Source of the DNA: Scenedesmus sp. ARA3
Lineage: Eukaryota; Chlorophyta; Chlorophyceae; Sphaeropleales; Scenedesmaceae
NCBI GenBank assembly: GCA_004335835.1
Contig: RWJK01001708.1
Location: 47,111 to 111,110, forward strand
Length of the DNA: 64,000 nucleotides
Direction: 5' to 3'
Part shown: positions 44,338-55,800 of the stretch, piece by piece
How positions within the stretch are numbered: position 1 is the first letter of the stretch
Layout: every line of letters starts with the position of its first letter
The notes under the pieces: generated by a model
Databases searched by the model: none
Seen by the model: the letters and a program-made list of their open reading frames with translations, nothing else
Told to the model about the DNA's origin: nothing
Program-made: the position numbers and the translations under genes

Positions 44338-47300
44338 GGTGCTGTTGGCGGCCAAGAATGCGTCTAAGTCTCCTAGGCATCCGTCCCCTAGAAAATCCAG
44401 CACATCGCTGCCCATGGCATACAGGGAAAGCCGCTGATGTGGCAGCGCCAGGCCATCAAGGCCCTGCAATGCAAACAGCACAACGGCAGCGTTGCAGAGC
44501 AGTATGAGCGCAGCAGGGTGTATGACTTCTTCCTGCACCAGTGTCGCGCAAGTCCTGCAGCTGGCTGCAAACACTGCTACTGCCATTGTCTCGCATAGCT
44601 GTCAAAGGAGCAGGCACATCTGCTGAGGCTACAGGGTGCTGCTGCATTTGTCCGGTGGTATTGTAAAACACACACAGCAGTGCATGCATTGCTGCCCCCT
44701 CAGCTCACCTGTGACAGCCGCCGTGCTGCAGCAGGCCCGAAGGGGCCAGAGTCCAGCAGCGCTGACACGCTGATGCGCTGCTGCTGGCCTGCAGTGTGGG
44801 CATCCACCAGGCCCGCCTGAGCATCACAGGGCAGGCAGCAGAGCAGCAGCAGAGCAGCAGCAGAGCAGCAGCAGAGCAGCAGCGGAGCAATAGCAGAGCA
44901 GCAGCAGACACAAACAGGAGTCAGATGCCAAGGCACGGCAGGAAACAGCCGATACTAACCGCAAAGCTAGCATGGCAGTGACAACCGTTCGTCATCAACA
45001 TGCCATCACTGTGATGCCGAGCATTCAGTATATGCTTGGTTAGACGATGGTGTGCGGCAGCTTGCACCAAACAGCAGCGCACCATTGCCGGCCCCTTGAT
45101 GGACTCCAGCTCACTGAGGATGCCTGCTGAGTTGTGGCCAGCAGCAGACACACCCCCGCCCATGTGAGGCTGGCAGCGCAGCGGAGCGCCTGTGGCAGAT
45201 GCAGCTGCAGCACCATTCAGGCCAGGGGCCATGCCTGCTGCTCTGAGGCCAGCAGCAGCATGTCCGTTGCTGCTGCTGAAGCCTGGCGGTGGCGGTACTA
45301 TGTCATCGCAGCCCAAGTTATCGCTGAACAGCGCTGCAGGCAGCGCCGCATCATCAGGTGCCCTTGCAAACTGCTCGTGCAGCTGGTGCAGCTCGGATTG
45401 CAGCTGCGGCATCTGCTGCTGCATGCTGTCAGCTACCTGCTGCTGCTGCTGGCTACCAGGCAACACAGATGGTGCCGCTGGGTGGCTAGCAAAAGCCTGC
45501 TGGCGCTGCTGTGGCATATGCTGTAAAGTAGCGTGTGGCATCTGTGCAGGCCAGCGCTGCGGCGGCGGCTGCATCTGCTGCGCAGGCAGCTGCTGCTGCT
45601 GCTGCTGCTGCACTCGCCCTGCATGCTGCTGTATGTGCTGCTGTGGCACTGCTGAGGCGCTGACAACAGCAGTGTGGTGTGGTTGCTGCTGCCATACCTG
45701 CTGCCGCTGGTTGCGCTGCTGCTGCGGCAGAGAGGAGAAGTGCTGCGCAAAGTCCTGCGGCATTGGAAGCAGTCCTGCCTCCTTAGCCATCCCTGCTGCT
45801 GCCACTGCAGGTGCTGCCCCTATTGCAGGGTCCGGTTTCACGTAGTGCTGCTGCTGCTGCTGTTGCTGCCTGTGCTGTGGAGCATTTGCCAGGGCGGCCA
45901 TCTCACAAGGCTCCTGCTTGATCAGGACTGGCGCTGCCACCGCTGCAGCAGCAGCTGCTGGCTGCAGCACCTGCTGCTGCTCCTGCTCTGGCAGCAAGCT
46001 GCCTTGCTCTAGCGCATTCTGCTGGTCCTGCACCCACGGCAAGCTATAAGCAAGGTCGAGGCCGCCTGCGCCACCACCGTTCAGCAGCGGTAGGTCAGTC
46101 CTGCCTGGCACAGTTGGTGAGAAGATGCTGCCAGTGACCGAGCCCAGGGCAGGGGTGAACCCTAAACCCACACCAGCGCCCAGAGGCCCTAGGCCAGGGC
46201 CTCCTGTGCAGCCAGCAGGGCTCAGCAGCAGCTGCGGCAGGTCATCTAACAGCCCCTGCGCTGCCGCTGCTGCTGTTGTGGCTGGCACTGCGACATGCAG
46301 CCCCTGCTGCATGCTTGCTGCTTGCTGCATGTGCTGGCTGTGGTGCTGCGCGCCTGGCAGCTGCACCCGCGGCAGCTGCTGCTGCTGAATGCCGCCTGCT
46401 GCTGCTTGAGGCCCAAGCATTGCGCCCAGTTCCTCAGGCCCCAGTGCACCTGGGTGTATATCATACTGCTGCTGCAGCTGCATGCTGGTCCTGTCCCGGC
46501 CCCTGCCCCTGCCGCGCCCCCTGCCCCTGCCGCTGCTGACGCCTAGTGGCCTGCTGCTGCTGTCCTGGCCATTCACGCCTTGGAACGCTGTGAAAGCGCA
46601 GGTGTCAGGGGCAGGGCTGGGGGTTGGCACTCCACTGTCCCTGCTCGGCCGTCTGCTGCGGCCGTCTCCCACGGCATCAGGGTCTGCTGCTGCTGCTGCA
46701 GCAGCAGCTGCTGCGTCTGCTGAGCATGGTGTGCTGTTGCGCCTGAATGCAATCACATCCTCACCACCATCATCGTCGGCGTCGTCAGTGTGGTCCTGCA
46801 AGCAGACACAGCGCAGCACGCAATCAATGGTCAACTATATGACATGTTCCTGCACAAGTCCGCCACTGACGGTTCAGCTGAAAAATGCAATCAGCAAACC
46901 TTACTGCCTGCTTTGTGCTAGCCTAGTGCCTATCACTGCAGCCTTACATGCTGTTGTAGCCTATGATGTATGGGCTGGCATGCAGGGCACATGCAATCAA
47001 TGACTCATGTGGGCCGTGACCTGGCACGCTGCTGCTCACGTGTTTCTTCTTTTTGTGCTCCCTGTAGCCATCCCTGCCTGATGTAAGCGTTCGAAGGTGC
47101 TTTGCATGTAAGTGTGTGTCCTCTAGCGAGGGCCTCTCTGTGCCCCACGCTGCAACAGATTCTGAATGGTACCACCTGCACAGCAGCAACGCAGGTCAGT
47201 CAGTCAACCAGCCAGTCAATTATACAGTTGACCGACTCACAAACAACTGCTCTTGGCTCATCTTGCAGATTTGATGTTAATAGCCATGCAGTGATGCAAT

Positions 47301-47584
47301 CAGCGCTGATGTAATGTCGCTGCAGCCTCAGTGGCAGGGTGCTGCATAAGCTGACCATGCTGCTGGCTGGGGTTGTTGACCAAACGGCTGCTGCTGACTC
47401 GCCTGGTGATGTCGTCCATGCCAGGGCGCCTGCCATCATGCTCCAGGTGGTGCCTCCACCAGTTGTTGAAGGGCCTCCAGAACTGCAGGGGCTTGCTGCC
47501 AGCTGCCACTGCTGCAGCACCTCTGCTGCTGCCTGGTGAACCCCTGCTGCACATCCTGAGAGGGCTGCTGTGCTCCTGACTCAT
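42454..47584 (-). CDS. Gln/Ala-rich, probably nuclear protein with a Trp-rich basic N-terminus
   Basis: Seven exons: 47584-47403, 47175-47040, 46795-45083, 44816-44709, 44463-44210, 43988-43597 and 43214-42454. The phases close to 1181 aa. The first intron uses a GC donor (ACCAG|GCGAGT); the GT alternative breaks the frame. Residues about 30-105 form a compact region (FWRPFNNWWRHHLEHDGRRP, then MDDITRWYHSESVAAWG, HAKHLRTL, YREHKKKK) that looks like a small DNA- or RNA-binding module I cannot name. An RG-rich block (GRGRGRGRGRGRD) follows, then long poly-Gln stretches. A later segment (LSLYAMGSDVLDFLGDGCLG) is more ordered. KRGRR could be an NLS. Near the C-terminus two related motifs occur, KYKCVLDLSTP and KRSWVLNLGDEP. 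The composition suggests a transcriptional regulator (inference). Confidence 0.8.
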
Positions 47585-48875
47585 GGTGCGCACGTGTCAG
47601 CGCCGAAATATATCAGTATAAACTACTGAAGTCAGCTCAAGCTTGCATTTCGCAGCGCTGAGCCAACCAGCACAAATTGGAATGGTGTGCTGAGTAATCA
47701 AGCCGTGACCAACTGTCAACCGCGCACAAAACACATTTACTGCACAGATAATCCAATAGTACAAGTTTACGGGGCCGAGCGCACCCAGTCGCGCAGCTGC
47801 TCGTCACCTTTGCAGAGGTGGTTAGAGCTTGGATCGACTACAGCTCGCTCGCATTTTAAAATCTTGTGGAAAGTGGTTTAACCTGCATATTTGGGATTGT
47901 TAACAGGCCACAAAGGCCGCTACAGCGGAACCTGACAAATGGTCGAGGTTTTAAACTTGAGGACTTGTCAGCTCGCGACGTGCAGCTTTTCCGTGACACA
48001 AAGCTGGTATAAAGAGGCTTAAAACAATGTCGGTGAAATGCTGTGGAAGGTTGCTGCGCAGGCACTTGCAGGCAATGCCTCAATGATGCGAGGCTCACTG
48101 TATGCAAGTCATAACAGGTGCACCCACTTGTCAGTTCTGAAAACTGGCTGAACCAAAGCATGCACGCTTCACCACTGCACAGCCCCACACCCAGAAATTG
48201 GGGAGTCTCAACTCCGTATCCCGGACGATCGTTTCCTTGCTTTTGTGCGAGGCACGCGCCATTTCGCATGCACGCATGGGTGCAAGTGCTGGGCTACTGT
48301 CACCATTTTTGTGGTGACCTGGTATGAAGCCATCCGGCCACCCATCCACCCCTTCCAGCCCTACGAGGCACTTCATTACCTTTAGTTACATTGGGAAGTA
48401 TCTTTTCGTGACGTGCTATGGGGAAATACCTGCCTGCAAACTCTGGCAAAGTCAAAACTCACTGGGTGGGCCACCCAAAACACCAGAAGCCATTGACCCT
48501 GGCGAAGAGGCAGAACTGGACGTCGTAATTTGCACATTTGCTGAAGCACATTGTTGAATAGTTTACGCGGCAGCATATTTGGCCTGGTCCGACGTATTTA
48601 GAGACTGTTACTGCTCCACGACGCTCTCCAACGCCTGCGCCTCGCGCGCTCAAAGTTCAGCTATAAAGGGGGACCGAGTCTCACACTGCAATGAGCCCTC
48701 GCGAGCCGTCATAGCTTCATTGACTTCAGAGCAATTCGAGGCGAAAGAGCCGGTTTTCTAATAGTTTTATTTTGAGCCTCGCACACACGCAAGGGTGCAA
48801 GTGCTGAGCCAGTGTCACAGTTGTTGCCTGGTATGAAGCCATCCGGCCACCCACCCACCCCTCCCAGCCCCTACG
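47585..48875. other. Stretch left of the assembly gap, no supported gene
   Basis: This region has fewer CTG runs than its surroundings. It contains one arm of a direct repeat (48271-48366) and a plus-strand TATA-like CTATAAAGGG near 48660. Upstream of the Gln-rich gene, TATATCAGTATAAAC lies near 47,608-47,623. No open frame here has a recognisable domain. Confidence 0.4.
48271..48875 (+). repeat. Direct repeat whose second arm runs into the assembly gap
   Basis: The segment 48271-48366 (containing GGTATGAAGCCATCCGGCCA) recurs at 48783-48875 with moderate divergence. The second copy ends exactly at the first N. A longer repeat collapsed in assembly is the likely reason for the gap. Confidence 0.8.
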
Positions 48876-49027
48876 NNNNNNNNNNNNNNNNNNNNNNNNN
48901 NNNNNNNNNNNNNNNNNNNNNNNNNNNNNNNNNNNNNNNNNNNNNNNNNNNNNNNNNNNNNNNNNNNNNNNNNNNNNNNNNNNNNNNNNNNNNNNNNNNN
49001 NNNNNNNNNNNNNNNNNNNNNNNNNNN
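48876..49027. other. Assembly gap (152 N)
   Basis: A run of N. Open frames that read through it are artefacts. Confidence 0.99.
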
Positions 49028-49070
49028 AACACAAAAAGTAACGCTGGCCGGAAGGCGACAGTCTCCGTCC

Positions 49071-49337
49071 TCATTCTATTCGTCCGGGTAAATCCATGCA
49101 GAAACTGTACACTTGGGGCCCCTTCGTGACTGCACGCTGCACCGTGGTGCCGCAGCAACTTGTGTTGAACACAGGGCGGGCGCCATGCAGCCACCGGTCC
49201 AGCAGCTGTTGCAGTCGCTGGTGCCTCATGTTGCTGCAGCCGTTGGCGGCCTGCCACTTTTGCCAATCATGGAACACATCTGCAACTGTGACCACACCCC
49301 AACCACGGGGAGCCGCTCCATGGGCGCCATCGCGCAC
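49071..49337 (-). CDS. Small hypothetical ORF beside the gap (88 codons)
   Basis: Unlike the low-complexity frames around it, this one has a mixed composition (VADVFHDWQKWQAANG, then LLDRWLHGARPVFNTS and KGPQVYSFCMD). It could be the C-terminal end of a larger gene or a mobile-element fragment. Splice partners are not evident and it lies within 50 bp of unresolved sequence. I do not recognise the family. Confidence 0.3.
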   Translation of the reverse strand: MRDGAHGAAPRGWGVVTVADVFHDWQKWQAANGCSNMRHQRLQQLLDRWLHGARPVFNTSCCGTTVQRAVTKGPQVYSFCMDLPGRIE

Positions 49338-49769
49338 TTTTCGTTGGCAAATTGCCTAGTGTACAAGCACGCCGCAGCACAACACGTCACAACACAACCC
49401 AAATCCTATCAACCGCCAGAACTCAATGTTGTGACTCTGACGCTTTTCAAAAGACTACTGCAGCTACAGCAGCGCCTGTGACAATGCCAACAGACTCAAC
49501 ACTTGCAAAGTGATGATGCTGCCGGTCACGCCACAGCAGTTGATTGCACACTGATACCAGTGGGGTCACGCTGATCGGCGGGGCTGGCCGGCCACCAGCA
49601 AACACACCTGCAGCATTCAAGGCTTGCATGACACCTCAACATAAACTCGCTGCTCATTCTTCATTTCTCTCTCACGCGCTCGCTCCCACTGCCACAGTCT
49701 GAAGACCCACTAAACGCTCACAAACTCTGCGCTCTGCCCCAACCCCATAGCTGCTGCCGCCACTGCTGC

Positions 49770-50461
49770 CTACTTCCTGCTCTGCTGCCGCGCCAAAATG
49801 AAGGCTGTTGCAGCCGACGCAGCTGCTGCCGCTGCTGCTATGGACAGCAGCAGTGAGCCAGCACCCAGGCGCTGCCCATACCGCACGCCCTCCTGGAAAG
49901 CCACCTCCTTGCCGACAGTCCTCTCTAGCTGCTGCACCGAGTCCTTAATCGACAGCAGCAGCCTGGATATAACAGCAGCACAGCAGTAGCAACAACGAAC
50001 GCAGCCTCAGCAACGTTTGTGCTGGGTTGCTCAGCACATGATAGTGCGCTATCTGCACACAGCTGAAATCCTTGCACAGCCTGCGAATGTCAAGAGCCAC
50101 TTTTGCAGGTCTCTGCTGTGCTGAGCAGCTAGCCTGGAGTACGTCAGGTAAAAATTGCGAGCATGCAACAGACAGCACCTCGTCTCTGCGCACCTGTTGG
50201 CTTCCTGCCGCGCTGCCTGTGCCTGCTTGAGCTCACGCAGCATAGCCTCCAGCACTGCATTCGACCCCTCCGATGCATCAAAGAACACATCAGCCTCTTC
50301 TGCAACCACTGCTGCTGCTGCCGCTGCTGGCACGACTGCGCGCGGCTGCAGCGGCGCGCGGGGTGCAGTGCTGCGTGCATCTGCCCACACAACAGCAGGC
50401 GGGCCTTGCTCGCCAGCTGCCGGTGGCGTGGCGGGCTGCTTCGCGGGAGCTAGCGCTGCTA

Positions 50462-50493
<32 letters not shown>

Positions 50494-50962
50494 GCCTCCA
50501 GCTCCTCGACTGCTGCCAGTGCTGCTGCTGCAACCTCGATCGCTTGAGGCGCCTCTGCGACGAGTGCAAAGGAACACGAGCAGCAAGCAGCATGAAGGAA
50601 ACCGGCCTTTCGAAAACGCAACACTAACTGCAAAACTATGTAAAAGACGCAATTGCAGTTGAAGCACTATCCCAGGGTGCTGCATGTCTCGATGCATCCA
50701 CAGACATCAAGCAAGCATGCTCATACGCCACTGAGCTCAAAAGTACCTGCTGTGCTGGCCTGGCGCATCCTCATCACCCACCTTGTTGCTGCACCTGCTG
50801 CAGCTGCTGCTGCATTGCTGCCTCGTTGTTCATCTGCTGCAGCACACCCTCCACATACTTTGTGATGTAGTCCACGTACTGCCCTACCGTCCTCTTGGCC
50901 TGCAGAAGCACACACAGGCATGCGCATTGCTCGAATGGAACCACGCGCCATGCATCTGAAAC

Positions 50963-51010
<48 letters not shown>

Positions 51011-51896
51011 ACCCTGTTGGTCTCGTCCCTGCAAGTGAACTGTGCACACATTACATTGCTGCATGTTACCACGGCGGCTGCTTGCAACACCAGCAGTGCA
51101 GAGCAGCAACTCACCCTTGACTGACAGAGCAAAACGCACCCCTACCATCAGCTGGAGTGCAGCACTGCTGCTGCTGCTGGCGGTGACAGCCAGTATCTTA
51201 CCTCGTCAGCCATGAGTGCCTCAACAGTGCTCGTCATGGGCCAGGGCACGCTTGCGCTGACGCTGACAGTCACGTCAATCTGGCAGCCCTCGCTGCTGTT
51301 GCTGATCAGCAGCTCAGCACGCGTGGACAGGCTCTTGGCGAGCGATATCTGTTGAATGATGCACAGCACAGGAGGAGAGCAGATGTTGCGTCGGTCTCAG
51401 CAGGCCGCAGAGGCAGCTGTTGCAAAGAGCAGACGCTGTTATACATCACCGCTTGAGATGCGCAGCACTGCCAACAGCTGTCAAAGTGCAGTAACTACTT
51501 TGTCAGCAACAGTTTTGAATGAATAGCTACTGCATTCCTCTGCACTGGCAGTATCGGCTAAAGCGCCAGCATTGCTGAGGCATGTGCTTGACATGTTTCG
51601 TCCCGTTTCCGTTGTAGAATTGCGCACCTGCACGATGGGGATGGACACAATCTTGAGTGTGTCTCCCTCTAGCCACTCAAAGCTCTGCTTCTCTTTGATG
51701 CGGATGGGCTCAGCACCTGCAAGGGTGCAGCAGCACGCCACAGCATATGCATGTTTGAGCACGCTTGCCTGCACAAAGCGTCGTTTGCGGTACCAGACAT
51801 GCTCCGCTGTTGTGCAGTCGCTGCTGGCTGCACCTGCTGCTGATGCATAGTTCAGTGAAACCGCTTCTTGAGGTGACAGAGCCCGGTAGTGAGGGA

Positions 51897-51931
<35 letters not shown>

Positions 51932-52760
51932 GGTGGCACAACGCCATCAGCATGCACACCGTGTTATATCAGATTGCCATATGCGCCACAGCTCTGCTGC
52001 TGAACATTTGCGCATGCTGGCACTGGTGCTGGCCTGCCTGCTGCTGCTGCTGCTGTCGCTGCTGCTGCTCACCCACAAAGCGCTTCACTGATGCTGGAAT
52101 GGCCATGGCCAGGGTGAAGCAGACCACCCTTGTGCATGCTGCTTCATCCCAGTCAGAGGCTGTCACTGTGTCGTCCTTGTTGGCCTCTATGTGAAACTGC
52201 CGGATAACACTGCTGTCCTTGACTGCAATGCGGAAGAAGTCCTGCAAGGGACATGTGTTGAGCAAAGGGTGCGTCAAGGGTGAGTGGGCGTGTCCCACAG
52301 CGAGTGCCAGGGACTTCATGTCATGTTGTTTGAAGTGGTTTATGTGTTTGATGCAGGATTCAGCATGAGTGTGAAGCTGCGTGGCTTGGTCAGGGCACAT
52401 GGTCAGCATCTGCATGCTGCGCACAGATGCGTGAACAGCACCAATGAAGAGTCCAAGGCCCAAGGTAAGGCATGGGAGCTGCTCACAGCACCCCACCTTT
52501 GTAGAGCATCCCGCAATCACGGCTTGGAATGTAAGCTCACGCATCTTCTCCGTCTAGCTGATGGCTGCTGCTGTGGGTGCAGGTTGTGGCACTGCGAGTG
52601 CTGATGATAGCCTGGATGAGCAACAGAGTGCTAGCAGTTAGGTGAGGGGAATCAATAGCTGATGAAACATACTTATAAAGTCTAGAGCTTCACCGATGGC
52701 CCCGCAAGCCCACCATACCTTGTGGAAGCTGTGCAGACGATGAAAGGTTTTTTGGACCAT
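49770..52760 (-). CDS. VASt-like domain protein with a C-terminal membrane anchor
   Basis: Exons 52760-52719 (tentative first), 52241-52073, 51716-51628, 51348-51202, 50899-50782, 50554-50194 and 49962-49770; the phases close to 372 aa. Residues about 15-175 have the spacing of a VASt (StART-like) sterol-binding domain: DFFRIAVKDSSVIRQFH, TASDWDEAACTRVVCF, IRIKEKQSFEWLEGD, LKIVSIPIVQ, then CQIDVTVSVSASVPW and TVGQYVDYITKYVEG. The usual DVPYGD motif is missing, so the assignment is provisional. The middle is Gln/Ala/Pro-rich. The end (LGAGSLLLSIAAAAAAASAA, then TAFILARQQSRK) is a tail-anchor-like TM helix. Eukaryotic VASt proteins with a C-terminal TM move sterols at ER contact sites, usually with a GRAM domain that I do not see here. 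The ATG could also be at 52778. A (CTG)n tract lies in the intron at about 50,964-51,010. Confidence 0.68.
51894..51932. repeat. CAGC tetranucleotide microsatellite in an intron of the VASt-like gene
   Basis: About eight tandem CAGC units lie between the exons ending at 52073 and starting at 51716. Confidence 0.85.
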
Positions 52761-52860
52761 GTACCTGGCAGGACACATCTCGCATGTTTCGGACGGCCTA
52801 TGTTTTTTTATGTTGTCGAGTTTGAAAAAGTTGGCTGTCGAGAGTGATATTGTACAAACA
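52761..52860. promoter_or_regulatory. Very short divergent promoter between the VASt-like gene and the bifunctional nuclease
   Basis: Only 100 bp separate the two proposed start codons (ATGs at 52760 minus and 52861 plus). The stretch is unusually A/T-rich for this locus, with runs of T and A near 52,803-52,828. If both starts are right, 5' UTRs are minimal or transcripts overlap. The nuclease ATG has good context (ACAATGG). Confidence 0.5.
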
Positions 52861-55800
52861 ATGGCGTTCAGCCAGGCCTGCTCGTCATCGTGTCTCTTGT
52901 CGAGAGGAACTGAATGTCGCCAGATGCAGCAAATTTGCAGCATCACGCGGCCAAGCAGCCTAGCGCGCCATTGTCTGAAACTCCGTTGCAACAGCGTGTG
53001 GACCCACCTCAGCAGCAGCTGTAGAAACAGCACAGGCCCCTGCCCTGCCGATCCCAGCTCCAACAGTAGGTTTGGACGCAGTGGGTCCCGCAGGCAGCGA
53101 GTGCAGCGGTCTGCAACTGGAGGGGGGAACGGTCAGGGGAAAGACGACCTAGAAAACTATGTGGAAGTCAAGATTGAGTCCGTGAGGGTCTCACAAGGTG
53201 GGTCATAGCGTAGTTGTGGTATGTATAATCACCCGACAACTGCAGGGGGTACGTCTGACCTGCTGTCTGCCAGATGCTGCAGCAGTGCTGTCTGTTGTGC
53301 ACAGGCAGTTGATGCACAGCTGGTGATGGGTGCATGCTGTGCTTCCTGGGCGTGCATGATGGTTGCTTTGCTGTCTTTTTGTTGCACTATTGTTTCCTGC
53401 AGGCGCCAGCGTGGTGTACCTGCGGGTAGTGGGCAGCGAGGGTGTCATCCCAGTGCACATAGGTGAGGAGACGCCTTATGCTGCTGCTGCAGTTTGTTGC
53501 CTCGTCAGCAGCAGCAAAAGCTGCAGGATACAACCCCCTGAGAAGACGGCACGTAGTTTTGCGCGCCAAGTTTGAGGACTGCAAAACTTTGACTCCTGGG
53601 CCCATGATGCTAGCTTCGACATGCATCAGCAGCAGCGCCAACAGCCGCAGATCATGCTGCGAGTTTCATGTTATTCTGGTCCTGCAAGGGACTACAGGAG
53701 CTGCTTAGGCAGCACACAGGCTGGTCTCACACTTGCTGCGCTGAGGTTGTCATCCTGTTTATGAGCGCAGGTGAAAACGAGAGCAATGCACTGCTGAGGG
53801 AGATCAACAAGCAGCGGCAGGTGCGGAGCGACCTGGTCTTCTGCTGTTTTCCTGCAAGCAACCGCAGCCCACCTCTATGCTTGCAGCACACTGGTGTGCT
53901 AGACACCCAGCAGCAGGACGCGCAGCAATATGCTAGCTGCTTGCTCACGCTCAGGAACTTTGCAGCTGCGGTGGCGTTGCAGCGCACTCCTGTGTATGCA
54001 CACCCCAGTGCATTGTGTGACCAGCTGCCATGCTCAGCAAGAGTCCCAGCTGCCCTCTTAAAGAAACTTTGAAAGTAATGTTGTTGTTTGCTGGTGGCCG
54101 CTGCAGGTGCGGCCGCTGACGCATGACCTTATGAAGAACATGCTGCAGGAGGTTGGCTACCGCGTGACCAAGGTAAGCATGCTACTGCCGCTGCCGCGCT
54201 GCTGCTGATGCTGCTGCATGCTCCGCCATGCATTGCCACATGCCTGAAGTAGTTTGGGCCTCATTGTCTAGACGGCAGCATGTGGCCTGGTGGACTGGCT
54301 GCTGGAGTCCATCACCCACTCTCCTGCCTGAACTCGCACCCGCTCAGGCTGGCGCCAATCGTGTTCAGGATCGCCTCGTTGATGCGGTAGCACGCGCGGA
54401 CGGCGCGTACTACCGCTTCAACGAAACAACCCTGAACACGATCAACGCCAGCCTGCACGAGTGCGAGTTCAGGGGGGTGAGTGGGTGACGGAGGGCGCCG
54501 TCATCGACCCGCACTGGGAAGTGGTGAGGGTTGGGCCATAGTTGACCTGGCGCAGTTACCACACGGAGCACTGCAACTACTCTGCGTACTTCTGCATGTT
54601 TGATATCCTTTGATGCGTCATAGGATATCCTGATGCACTCCCCAAGCTCTTGCTTGGGCTGTGCCTGTGCCAGCTGCTGCTGCAGTGTTCACCACCTGCC
54701 CATGCCCCAGCGATATCGCCACGGGGTTGAATCCCGACATCTGCGGCATGAAAAGCATCACAGTCAGGCTGGACGCCACTCATGCATAGCACACTCTTCT
54801 GTACAGTGCGTTCAGCAGCCTGGTGCCAGTGCAAAGATAGCAGTAGCATCACAAAGTACAACGATCTGTGACCGGCAGTGTGCACTCTCTGATCAAGTGC
54901 AGCTTCACCCAAGAGGCACCACGGCCAACACCTCTCAGCCACCCCCCACCCACCCCCTCTGCGCCTGTCGCTCTGCAACTGCTGGGTCATGCCTGCAGGT
55001 GCGCGTGACCGACATCATCGCCAACACCTACTACGCGCGCGTGCACGTGGCACGGGCGGGCGGCGAGGGCGAGGTGGATGTTGACGCGCGGCCAAGTGAT
55101 GCAATCAACCTGGCGGTGCGCTTTGGGGCACCCGTGTACATCGCCAAGAAGATCGCAGGTTTGTGGTGCTCTCTGTTACAAGCAATGGCTCGATGGGTAG
55201 ATTTTTGATGATGGTCGTGGTGGTTGTCTGTGTGTAACTTAGCTGGGTGTGAGTGTTGATTTTGGGGGGGGGACTGCGTGCAGGGGCCAGTGCTTGGCGC
55301 AATTTTGCGCGGAAGGGTGAGGCAGCAGCGCAGATTGCAGGCTGTTGTTTTGCTGGTGCCTTCTTTGTGCTGCGTTGGCATGCACCTGCAGTACAGCTGG
55401 TAGCTAACAATGCTGCTGACTGCTCTGGCTGGCTGCTGTAAAGGTGGGCGGTACGCCTTCACTGCTGCCGCTGCTTGTTGTGCTGCAGAGTCGGCGGCGC
55501 CTGCTCCCATTGAGCAGTACCCAGCAAGCAGCGAGAGCCATGCAGAGATTGTGCGCAGGTGAGCTGCGCTACCACTTGCTGCACAACCCTTGGCGAAGCT
55601 ATAGCTGTTCTGCAGCGTCAGAGTGCATGCAGCAGCCAAAGTGACAGCTGGTTGACTTTCGAACTACTGTTGTGAGCTTGCACAGCGGTAGCCTGCTGTG
55701 TTGGTCCAGGGCGCACACGCTGTGCAAAGTGCACGTGTCTCGGCGGCAACAGCAAGCTCCTGCTGATTGTCAGATGCTCTGCATAACCACGTTACTGATA

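Noticed and set aside
48726..49266. Open frames running through the N block
   Set aside because: Artefacts of reading unknown bases.
54228..54488. Open frame across the fold-back as a separate gene or extra nuclease exon
   Set aside because: It does not fit the DUF151 core, which joins perfectly from 54172 to 54999, and it is explained by the inverted repeat.
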